Shown here: positions 47,041 through 57,488 of the stretch, piece by piece
How the letters are laid out: each line of letters begins with the position of its first letter
Position numbering within the stretch: position 1 is the stretch's first letter
DNA from: Primula veris
Lineage: Eukaryota > Streptophyta > Magnoliopsida > Ericales > Primulaceae
Assembly (NCBI GenBank): GCA_963682055.1
Contig: OY821744.1
Span: 5,744,835 to 5,808,834 of the forward strand
Length of the DNA: 64,000 bases
Direction: 5' to 3'
Position numbers and translations under genes: made by a program
Notes under the pieces: model-generated
The model's input: the letters and a program-made list of their open reading frames with translations, nothing else
What the model was told of the DNA's origin: nothing
Database searches by the model: none

Positions 47041-47413
47041 GGTTTTTTACGGAAGCAGCTGACTCAGAGTTAAAAATTATTTTAAAATATCAATTTTATT
47101 TTAATTATTTTTTATTTTTAAAATCAAAATTATGTAAAATTTACATAATTCAATCAAATCAAGTTATAACTATTATTTGAAATTTTTGAATATTATGTAT
47201 GTAGTATACATATATATTATAAATATGTATATGTAAATATAATAATATATAGATACAAAGAGTTGTTTGTTGTTTCTTTTCATATTTGTAAGTTTTACAT
47301 AATTTTGACTTTAAAAATTAAATAGAATTAAAATAAAATTGAGCGTTTTAAAGGCAATTTTTGACTCTGAGTCACCTGAATCAGGGCCAATGGCCACTGC
47401 TTCCGTTTTTTAC
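47041..47413. mobile_element. Long inverted-repeat element upstream of TAF11
   Basis: The left arm (47041 to ~47150; GTTTTTTACGGAAGCAG ... ATTATGTAAAATTTAC) and the right arm (~47288-47413, its reverse complement with small gaps) pair over about 110 bp, enclosing about 130 bp of TA-rich sequence. Both arms contain GACTCAGAG. It looks like a MITE or fold-back element; a target duplication could not be fixed. Text just right of it (GGTGTAAATACTGTAGTA) recurs near 56182, so the family is dispersed. Confidence 0.6.
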
Positions 47414-47507
47414 AATTTAGGTGTAAATACTGTAGTAATCTTCGTCAATTTAATAGTGTTTCATGTGGGTCCTCAAGTTTTTATTTTTTATTTTTTTATT
47501 AATGGTA

Positions 47508-47739
47508 CTTCATCCGTTCCCATTTAATTGTTCATTATGAAACTACTTGCAATTTTGACCGGCTTATAACTTTTATCAAAATTATCGAAATGAATTTTTT
47601 TAAAATCTAATCATAAAAATTACCATTTGAATTATATGATCAACTTTTAAAAAATTTAATTCCGATAATTTTAATACAAGTTCTTGGCCGATCAAAATTA
47701 CACGTAGTTTCGTAGTGTATAATTAAATATTAACGGAAG
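47508..47739. mobile_element. Stowaway MITE, copy 3
   Basis: CTTCATCCGTTCCCATTTAA at the left, ATTAACGGAAG at the right, TA on both sides. The inside is close to the copies at 10897 and 37084 (TTGACCGGCTTATAAC, GTTCTTGGCCGATCAAAATT). Confidence 0.88.
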
Positions 47740-47884
47740 TAGCAGTTTGTAAACAATTACAGCTTCTACGTAGCATTTGTTTGATGTAATCCCAACTCTA
47801 TCGTTTTGGCAACTAATCCCGATTTTTTTTTTTTATCGTGAATAAAATTTCTTTTTGAATGAAAAAATTAAACGTCTGTAATTA

Positions 47885-47961
47885 ATATTTTATTTAATGC
47901 AAGAGTTTAGTTGGTAACACGCTAGATTGTTTTAGGTGAAAGCCCTCGATCGAATTCAATC
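47885..47961. repeat. tRNA-like / SINE remnant beside the CACTA element
   Basis: TAGTTGGTAAC (A-box-like) and GATCGAATTC (B-box-like) are spaced as in tRNA-derived SINEs. No full cloverleaf. It abuts the left end of the CACTA element. Confidence 0.25.
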
Positions 47962-48075
47962 CACTGCACCAAATTGGCCATTTTGAAATGTAACATAGGC
48001 GTTCCAAATAATTTCAGCAACAGCTAATAGGCGTGCCAAAATGAGACCTGCCATCTTGAAGTAACGGTTCACTAG

Positions 48076-48100
48076 CGTTCCAAATTCAGAATTTGGAACG
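48076..48100. repeat. 25-bp perfect palindrome in the CACTA subterminal region
   Basis: CGTTCCAAATT, a CAG spacer, then AATTTGGAACG: two subterminal repeats head to head. In CACTA elements such repeats bind the transposase; here that is inferred. Confidence 0.85.
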
Positions 48101-48374
48101 GCTGTTATTCGTGCCAAAGTCGTGGCGATTTGGAACGTCGATACGGCGTTCCAAATATTATCTCAGGAATTGCAATCTTTTACGAACCAGAGAGAGAGAA
48201 TGATATTTATAAAATATTAATGCATATAAATAAAATAATAATGCATATAATAAAAGAACATAATTAACCATTTTGCAATTAGAAAATAGGTCTACATATA
48301 AGTCAAAGATACTACTATAAATAACAAAAAATGTAATGAACTAATTTATTATCCGTTGATTTCAAAATACATTT

Positions 48375-48924
48375 TGTTGGGTACGTTGTAAATAAATACA
48401 ATAATTTCTACGGAAAAGAAATAGACAAATAAACAGAAAATGGTTTACTCAAATATATAAATATCAATTACAAGATTTAACATAAAATAATGTAAATGAT
48501 ACCGAAATGGATTAAAGTCCGAGACGAGGTAACTGCAAGCAGTTTCCCTTAAACGATATTTGCCCCGCCACCTCTGCTTCTGGCTAAATGGACACTTCGT
48601 TCCCAAGGTACAACGTCTATCACATGTGACTCGGCGGAAACGGCACCGAGCCACGGTCGGGCCGTTGGTAGTGCGGTACTCTCTCTCTATATGTATGCAT
48701 GTGTATGTGTGTGAATGTGTATGTTATGACATGTATTTTTTTTTTTCTCATGAAAAACTTATTGAAAAGCTTCTCTTAGGAAAAATGGTTGGAAACCACC
48801 ATTTTATGCATTTTCTTATGTAACTCTTTTTTCCAATAAAGAGCCACACTTAATGGGGTAATTAAGTTTTGAAACTCACAATTTTAATTGCATTCAAAAC
48901 CATAAAATAAAGTTTTATCCAACA
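48375..48924 (-). repeat. LTR (3' LTR in the element's sense)
   Basis: 550 bp, paired with 54720-55269. It contains a 69-87 residue open frame on each strand that reappears in the other LTR; these are LTR text, not genes. Confidence 0.92.
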
Positions 48925-49499
48925 ATCCCCCACATGAATGCAATTATAAAACATGCAACGTGCAACTAAATGCAATCGAGAGAACCACGAGAATTCACTG
49001 CATAAGGACAGGTAGCGCGTGCCTTGAACCTGCCATAGTGATGTAAAATCTGATATGCTACTATTGGGTAGCCTTAAAGCCTTGAACCCTTTAGTGTTTG
49101 TGCATACCAGGGTAATACTCACACAGTGTCCTCTCTACACCACTTACTAAGCCCTTTGGTTGTTGTCCATATTTGGCTCTGGACTGCCTTGGCAAATTCA
49201 ACCGAGTGCTCTAGTGATTTAGCCCTAGATCATCACATAGTATCGGCCATACACACTCGTTATATGTGATTTTCAAGTCAAGGGTGTCCTGACTCACCCC
49301 ACTCGACCTTCGAGATACTTGATTCATTAAGAGCCTCATGCTCACCCTTAAAATGGTACATGTCTATCACTCTTTCATCATAGAAATGGGCTGAGAACTT
49401 ATGTTCTCGAGTGCTTTGTTCGGTTACCCGCACAATTCAGTTTCCCATTGAACCCGAGACTGAAGTTTCCAGTTCAGGTTGGGTTCCCTATGCGAAGGT

Positions 49500-50970
49500 T
49501 TCCAATTTATTGGGCTTCAAACCCCATTTCCCTCGATGATGCTTCAACTCCTCTACGAGTCAAGCATTTTGTATATGGATCCGCATTATTATCCTTAGAC
49601 CTTGCAAAGTCTATGGATACCACAATTTTTGCTAGCAATTCCTCTTACGGATTTGTGTCTCCGACGAATATGTCATGACTTTGTCGGGACTTTCCATTAT
49701 ACAAATTATTCTGATCCCGTTTAATAACTGACTGACTGCAGCAGTACACGTTTATTGCGGGAACAGATTTTGGCCACTTGGAATACCTCCCAAGACTTCT
49801 CAGCCAACCTGCCTCTTCTGTAGCTTGATTCAACGTTATGAATTCTAACTCTACAGTTTCTTCAACTATGCAGGTCTATTTTACAGACCTCCATAAGACT
49901 GCAACCTCTTTAAGTACAAACATATCCACTAATGGACCTTGTACTGTTAAAGTTTGAGATACACTTGGTATCTAAATACCCTCCAAACATTTTGGACATC
50001 TCGTATAATGCAGTTCATGATGGGCAGTATACCTCATGTATCTGAGAAGCCTCATTGGCAAACCTACTGAGTCTGCTCACTGAGTTGGCTATAACTGGTC
50101 TAGTGCAGTTCTTGACGCACAAGAGACTACCTATGATAAGTTAGGTGTTTGTTTTAGTCCATATAACGACTTAACAAGTTTTCGCACCTTGGCTTACTTT
50201 ACACGGAACCACGACCCAATGGGTTGTTCCTAATTTTCTAGATCTCCATTTATAAAACACATGTTCTCATTAATTAATGATGCGTCCTTTTTTTTATAGT
50301 GATTAGAGTATATACATTAAAATTATCAAAACCGTCAGATTTACTTAAAGTAATTGACTTTATTTCTCACGTGCCTATCAACCTCATTGTTGATGGCATC
50401 TCCCATATACACATTATATGGATAACATTGATTATTTCAATATCGTCGATTCACCTTCACTCATGAAGGTCAAGGGATAAAGGAAGTTTCATTACTTAGC
50501 CTTTTACCATGCCGATGAACTTCATCTTACTTAAAAGATTCACTTTCCCCAATTTTCCAGCACCGTTTGAGTGTTCACCTGTCTTGGATAGCGTAATGCT
50601 TTGAACCCTCAACGTATTGATCACACTCGCCAGGCGTTAGAATTTTTTTTTGCGGAAAAATTTCTCTTTTAGAAAATATACTTCTCGGGCATAGAACAAT
50701 GTTCTATATGCACTTTAAAGCCATGTGCCTTATGCACTAGAAACCGATCAGCACTATATTTTGTGCTTATCCGATGAACACACAATCTACCGTTTTCGAT
50801 CCTATCCAAATCCTTCAAGGAACAAGATTGAGACCTTTCTTAGGTAGCACCAAACTTTCACGAATTTATAGTCAGGCATGCCTTCTATAATTCTGACTGT
50901 TTGGTCCAACTTCCTAAGCGATAGTTTGTTCAACACATAGCTTGCGGAAAGCTCACTTCCCGTACAAATT
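49500..50970 (-). pseudogene. Degenerate copia pol remnants (integrase C-terminus, RT, RNase H)
   Basis: Broken minus-strand fragments, none long enough to function. About 50965-50680: text like the end of copia integrase (LNKLSLRKLDQT, then YKFVKVWCYLRKV). About 50280-50130: the RT stretch before and including [12 protein letters not shown], now frameshifted. About 49945-49520: RNase H, including NQATEEAGWLRSLGRYSKWP and NLYNGKSRQSHD, then ARSKDNNADPYTKCL and a MGFEAQ end. Stops, frameshifts and a deletion between integrase and RT (about 400 bp where intact elements have roughly 800) separate them. The type resembles copia elements with AEWLRNFLEDIP and MYNGKSRH in RNase H. Confidence 0.8.
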
Positions 50971-53900
50971 CATAGTTTAATCCTGAACTTATCAACATGA
51001 TAATCATCGTTTAAGAACTACATTCTGCTCGAGAGCATAATAAGTCGTTCTTTAACGATTGGTGTCATTCCATCAACACAATTATGTGAACGGTGTCTCA
51101 TATTCACCGTTTCAATCACACTGATCATGTATTCATATCCATGTGAATATACCATTTCGGAACTAGTTAGACAATATCTAATACTTCCAAAAATAGTCTA
51201 TCATTGGATTAAAGTTGGTAGCTTAACACAACAGAACACCCATGATTAAACATGTTTTCTGACAAGCCTTAATTCTCAACAATAGAATTCACGCATTCTT
51301 TCTTACTTGAATGAATATCTCGACTGATTTATCTTTACTTCTCATCAAGTAGACATATCAGTGTTTAATACATCCATCAATAAATTGAGGAAATATCTTT
51401 TAAACCCTTCTTGGTTTTGCACTCATCTCAAATGCATCGAACCATTTGGTTATGTACTCTGTTCGAAAACTTCGAACTGAAGACTTAGCAATACATTGCT
51501 TCAAACACAAACTCATATTTGTGTTTCAATTTAAATAATAGATTTAGAAAAATAAAACATTTAATCTTTTATATTTTCATCACCTACTATATCATGTCAA
51601 ATCAGTGACTTGGTTGAATAATTCAACATGTCATTATTGACCACAAGAGTATCGACTAAAATGCTCATTTTGAACAAATAGTCACTCATGTATTGCCACA
51701 AACAAGCAAGATTATCACAATTTGATCCTAGTGTTTTGGCTACCGAAATGCTACTGCCCTTTAGATTTCAAAACCACTAGTCATGATTCAGATTTGTATG
51801 CTTGCACTTGTTAGTGGATTTCCAAACGTTTAAAACGTTTTCACACATTAACGCCCACACAATTCGTGCATTCCCTTTTGTCCTCACTCAGAACATGCAC
51901 ATTGTTATAGAGAAACTTAATCGATTTCAATATGGTAAATGAAACGATATCATTTATTTCAGACGTTTTAAGTCCATACCACTGAACCGTTAGGTTTTCT
52001 TCCACTCGCCTGTAGGCTCTTTTGGGTACGTTTAGATTCTCGATCTACAAGATTAACGGGTTACCCCCACATTTGTGGGACCCTTGGGGTTCTCCCCCAA
52101 TAATAGTAATATAATATTACTAAATTACTATTATCAATAATAGCAAGCTCAACATATTCACAATATGTTTTACTAACAAATTACTAATATGTTATTTCAA
52201 CAAATTATTAAATGTTTTTCCAACAAATAAATAAGATGTTAATACAACAAATTATTAAATGTTCTTTCAGCAAATTAATAAGATATTATTTCAACAAATA
52301 ATAAATTAGCCGATATTTGTTTATTCTTAAAATAAACTCAACAACCATTTATAATTTGTTAATCATCAAATTATTTGCTCTTGGATGAATCAAATCGGTT
52401 ATTAAATAACCTTTCATCCAAATATGTAACCGATTCGTCATTGCAATTCGTAGATAGCTAATAAAGCTCTCCATAACTGCCAACAACGACTGTCGTTACA
52501 ATAATTTATAACTCTCTAAATTAAATTGCGATTAATCACAATTAATAAGAAGTTATAAATATTCGTCATAAATCTCATTAATGATTACCGTTATAAATTT
52601 TGTAACCCTCCAAATTAAATTGTAATAAATCACAATTAATAAGGATATCACCCATTATATCACCACATTAGTGGTTTTAATAATGGTGGTTTCAAATTTG
52701 TAACCTCCGTCATTAATATGCACTCATGCAAAATTAATAGGAGTTACACCGGCACCCACAATGTTCTGATCGGTTCCAGCACCCACTGTGTTCCGGACAT
52801 TTCCCGCAGGAAACTGTTTGTTATCTCAAATAACAAACACGCACAATCTAATTTCGAAAAATGAAACTAAAACTCCTCTTTCGCAAACACCAAATTTCTA
52901 TAACCACGCACGGTTTCAAGAAACTGATTTTGCAAGAGTATTCTAGTTCATTCCCGAAAAAGATTATCAAATTCTGAAAGATTTATTCAGCCGTAAACAC
53001 CAGATAAATCTGATTTTACACAGAACAATCTCAGAATTCAACCAGTTCTGTCGTAAGCCCCAAATTCTGAAAAATCAGAAAATGGTTTTACAAGAACTAT
53101 TTCGAAACTAGTTCTTTCGTAAGCCCCAAATTAATGGTTTTGCACGAACTATTTCGAAAATCACCAATCCTCTAATTCCATGGTAGAGATCCATATCTAC
53201 ACAAATGCTCATTGGAAATTGTTAGTACTTTATTAACATGAAAACAATAAACATGTATAAATCAACTAACAATATAATTAATATACACATTTTCACACAT
53301 TCACATATGCATAGTGCTAAAGATCAGAGAATGGTTTTAAAAAACAATACAAAATAATTTTTAGTTTCACAAACCAAAATTATCTTTCAAGAAACCAAAT
53401 CACACCATAGAAAGGTAGTAAGATTTCCGTATAGCTCACGGTATCATGAATTAAAAATTAGTAGAAGCTGAATTAACTAAGTTTTTAATTACACCGCATA
53501 TGAAATATAAGACCAATATAAAATCAGATACTCATAAACTCATTAATATCTGATGTTTTAATCACACTATTAAAACGGACACTAATTACCAATTAGTAAC
53601 GTTTTCAAAACCATTAAAAAGCAACAGTAAATAATACGGCACCATAGCCCACATGCAATGTAAGATACTCACTAGAATTAACCGTTTCATTATTCTTAAA
53701 AAATATACACTACCATGTATAAATCCAAGTCAATTAATGTCCACTTTTGCAAACAACACCACCGATCAAAACAAAATAATGATCATCACAAACAACATGC
53801 ACCCCTTAATATATATATATATATGGAATATAATTACATGTTAATTCACCCCATTACATGTACTGACATAAGTCTCATCAAAATAGAATGAATCTTTGAG

Positions 53901-54719
53901 TAATAAAAGGCTACTATTGTCTTTCAATTACCATTAAGTATTTAACAAGTAATCAAGGACTCATCTAACACAGTTTGTAAATGTAAACAAATCTTACTGA
54001 AGCAAAAATCAGCCATGGTCTCTAGCCTTTTAACGTTAACATAGAAAGTTCATCAATATGTGAACAAATACCTGACCATATTCAAAGCATACCAATACAT
54101 ACATGTAAAAACAAAATACACACATACTACCTCCGGTAGCAATCCATATGCCGAAAAACAAATTTCTCAAAATTCAAACGATGATAAGATATTATCAAAT
54201 TACACTACTGCACACCATCACACTACTGCACTAGCCCAATTTTCAATGACGTATACTTAAACTACATAAGTCCCTGTGCCCGACAATATTTATACCATTT
54301 TGGTAGAAATTACCCGTAGCGAATCGAAAATTACGAGTCAATTGGTGGTTGTTTACTAAGTAGAGATATTCTTGTTGAAAAAGCAAAAATAACATGTCCA
54401 AATATCATATTAACGTGCTGAATAGTTAGAGAGTAATCATTAGTCAACATGCTCATATGAGAACAATAATATATATCATAAACATACATACGATACGGTT
54501 AAAAACCGAAAAATTGGAATTTCACAAAAATCCCAAACAAGGTAAAGCAAACACAAAACGCTTTCGACAATTCAACCGGAAACACCAATTTCTTAAAACC
54601 AATGTTTGTTAGAAAAAGATTTTCCAAAGAATTGTCTTAGCTACGGAAATAATTTTTTGTTTATCCAAACACCAAAATTATTGTATTAACGTACGAAACA
54701 TAAAAATATCGTTTAAGAT
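50971..54719 (-). other. Non-coding 5' half of the decayed copia element
   Basis: No gag or protease remnant could be recognised; no frame longer than about 70 residues. Very AT-rich around 52080-52640, with recurring ACAAATTATTAAATG and AAATTAATAAGAT strings. Repeated CGTAAGCCCCAAATT / CGTAAACACCAGATAAAT type phrases at about 52980-53130 suggest a small internal repeat. Confidence 0.5.
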
Positions 54720-55269
54720 TGTTGGGTACGTTGTAAATAAATACAATAATTTCTACGGAAAAGAAATGGACAAATAAACAGAAAATGGTTTCTTCAAATA
54801 TATAAATATCAATTACAAGATTTAACATAAAATAATGTAAATGATACCGAAATGGACTAAAGTCCGAGACGAGGTAACTGCAAGCAGTTTCCCTTAAACG
54901 ATATTTGCCCCGCCACCTCTGCTTCTGGCTAAATGGACACTTCGTTCCCAAGGTACAACGTCTATCACATGTGATTCGGCGGAAACGGCACCGAGCCACG
55001 GTCGGGCCGTTGGTGGTACGGTACTCTCTTTCTATATGTATGCATGTGTATGTGTGTGAATGTGTATGTTATGACATGTATTTTTTTTTTTCTCATGAAA
55101 AATTTATTGAAAAGCTTCTCTTAGGAAAAATGGTTGGAAACCATTATTTTATGCATTTTCTTATGTAACTCTTTTTTCCAATAAAGAGCCACACTTAATG
55201 GGGTAATTAAGTTTTGAAACTCACAATTTTAATTGCATTAAAAACCATAAAATAAAGTTTTATCCAACA
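54720..55269 (-). repeat. LTR (5' LTR in the element's sense)
   Basis: 550 bp, 12 differences by eye from 48375-48924, ten of them transitions. Followed on the plus strand by the target duplication CATTT. Confidence 0.92.
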
Positions 55270-55747
55270 CATTTTTCAGCAAATTACAAAATGACGACAC
55301 AATCTAAGATCAGAAGTATTGCTATCTGCATAATCTTCGTTTTCATCTTATACGGTCTTCCTTTCGGGTTGTCGATCTTCTTCATAAAGTAAAAATGCTA
55401 AACCTGCATAAGAACAGAACAATTTAAAAGAAATACAAAAAATAAATGAACTGATAATGAATAAAGTATTTAAAAATTCAAATAAGACCACCAAAATTTT
55501 GAACATTATTCTTTTTTAGTCAGAACCTTTATTGTAATATATTTAAACTTGACAAGTGCTTTGGTGGGTATGTATATGGAACGCAGAAGTGTCGTTACTA
55601 AATACATAAATTTACTGAAAATTAATATATTAGGAACTACTATTTCAAATTGGCATGCCTGTACTCCGTTCCAACGTGTCGGAAACCCTTTTAGACGTTA
55701 CAAACTTAAAAAGCACGGTGTTCCAAAATCTCTATTTTGGTATAGTG

Positions 55748-57488
55748 ATCCATACCATTTGCTATAATATTTTTGAATTTAAGTTTCAACAAAAGAAAAT
55801 AATGAAGACAGAGACAGTAGACATCTAGATTTGAAACAAGGACATGTAGATGCGGAGTGGCGCTAATTTCCGCTGCCCTATATGTGTCGAGCTTGGAAAG
55901 TAATACGCTTAAAACCCTTATATATAAGCAGTACTAAAAGTTGCATGTATGTTAATAAAACGTTCTCGGTGGAAAAAACGTGAATCCCACCAAATTGAGT
56001 TGGTCTAATTTTTGAAAAACAAAAATTCCGGAACCTCCGACCATCACGTAAGCTCAAGTGCTGCTATGACTATGGTCAGGGCCGGTCCTGAATATATATA
56101 CGATATAATATTATTGAAAAATCCAAGACCTAAAATGAACGTATACGTGTATATATAGTTATTTTTTACTTTTTATATAGGTGTAAACATTGTAGTAGCT
56201 CTCGTAAATTTAATAGCGATATATCTGGATCCTGTATTTAGTTTATTTTTTATCAACTCTAGCTTGGTTGCAACTATCGATCGGTATTTTTCTTTTATTT
56301 CCCGGGATGTACCAACTGAGCACAATTACGGTGAATTACTGCTTCTACTTATCACTTGTACACGTTCAGTTCTAATGTATATTAATCGAAAAATCAAAAA
56401 TTTAATGGTAAAATGAAAATTAAATTACTGATATGACAAATATACCAGCGGTTTTGAACCTTTTCACAAGCAATTACAATTGCAAAAATAAAAATGTCAT
56501 GAGGTCTGAAAGAAGAGGGGGTTGATTTATTGTTTATTTACAAAAAAAAAAAAACTATAGTGAGTGCTTATGTTTTTTAAATAATTTAGTGCCTAAAGTA
56601 TTGTTTTTACCATGTATTTTCTTGAAAATCAGAGCAAACTAGTCCAATAGCCAATATATTAAACCAATGACCTATTTCATAAACTTTAACAAAATCCTAA
56701 TATTTAAAAAAAGTATAAATTTGTATGTGCTCCATTATTTATGTCTTCATGAGTCATTGTTTTTCTAAGCTTTTTATACTGATATGTTGTCTAATACTCG
56801 TGATTCTAAATCTTATTATATATGTGCTCCATTCTCTATGTAGTTTTATTTTTTAGAAATATCCTTTGTTTTCCAATAATGCTTTTCATCTGACTGATTC
56901 TGTCTAATGTCTATGATTTAATTTTACGATGAATGTTTATTCATGTTAGTATGACTAGTTGTATTTATATTTTTATTACTTTGCATAAAATATGTGATGA
57001 GTATATCATTTTTTTTCCTATGAATATTTGATGTGAATGGCATCAGCTTGAAATTCAACTAAAAAAACAAGTACTGTATCACATAATATCGTGAAGGAAC
57101 TAATCACATTAAGCTAGTTTATGATAACTTAATTAAACGAACTCTTTCAGACTAAATTTATTGTGCATCATAAAAAGAATTATTTTGGCAAGCTGTTTCT
57201 TCTTAAAATCATCTTTCAATTATCCGGCTATTACGCTCGAACATGCTATGTTAAAATGCGATTTCATTAACATTGCTCGTGATTAAACATTCCAAAATAT
57301 TATTCCAAACTGTCGCAGGGAAAAGAACATCGCCAGAAATTACTTAACATTCGCTTCATCCAGTAAAGATATAAGAAATGTACAATGTAACGAATAATAT
57401 CCGAAGCCTAAAAATTTGTCTTCCCACCTACGCGAGCCTAAAGACTAAAACTAATTACAAAAATCAGGAAACACGATTAAGTTACTAA
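55748..57488. other. Intergenic DNA and 3' flank of the sugar transporter
   Basis: CAGGGCCGGTCCTGA at about 56078 has the form of an Ac/hAT terminal repeat, but the matching end was not found. The text near 56180 (GGTGTAAACATTGTAGTAG) is related to 47420. No ORF supported. Confidence 0.4.

Larger units (their letters stand above)
48375..55269 (-). mobile_element. Decayed Ty1/copia retrotransposon nested in the CACTA element
   Basis: A 6895-bp element with two 550-bp LTRs (48375-48924 and 54720-55269), each TGTTGGGTACG ... TATCCAACA on the plus strand. The 5-bp target duplication CATTT lies at 48370-48374 and 55270-55274. Orientation is minus: a polypurine tract (GTGGGGGAT on the minus strand) sits directly inside the left LTR, and pol remnants read on the minus strand in the order integrase, RT, RNase H from right to left. 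No recognisable primer-binding site next to the right LTR. The LTRs differ at 12 of 550 positions by eye, mostly transitions. Confidence 0.9.
47962..55747. mobile_element. Non-autonomous CACTA (En/Spm-type) element, split by a copia insertion
   Basis: The left end CACTGCACCAAATTGGCC and the reverse complement of the right end CACTATACCAAAATAGAG are matching inverted termini, and ATTTTG-AA follows in both. The 3-bp target duplication ATC flanks at 47959-47961 and 55748-55750. Subterminal repeats of the type CGTTCCAAA / TTTGGAACG are clustered on the left (about 48000-48160) and occur again on the right (about 55670-55725). Without the nested retrotransposon the element is only about 890 bp and encodes nothing. 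The left end starts CACTG, one base off the classic CACTA. Confidence 0.82.

Noticed and set aside
48445..48823. Open frames of 69 and 87 residues, repeated at 54661-55168
   Set aside because: Both copies are LTR text of the decayed copia element; no protein similarity.
56078..56160. hAT element suggested by CAGGGCCGGTCCTGA
   Set aside because: Only one terminus found; no inverted partner or 8-bp duplication.
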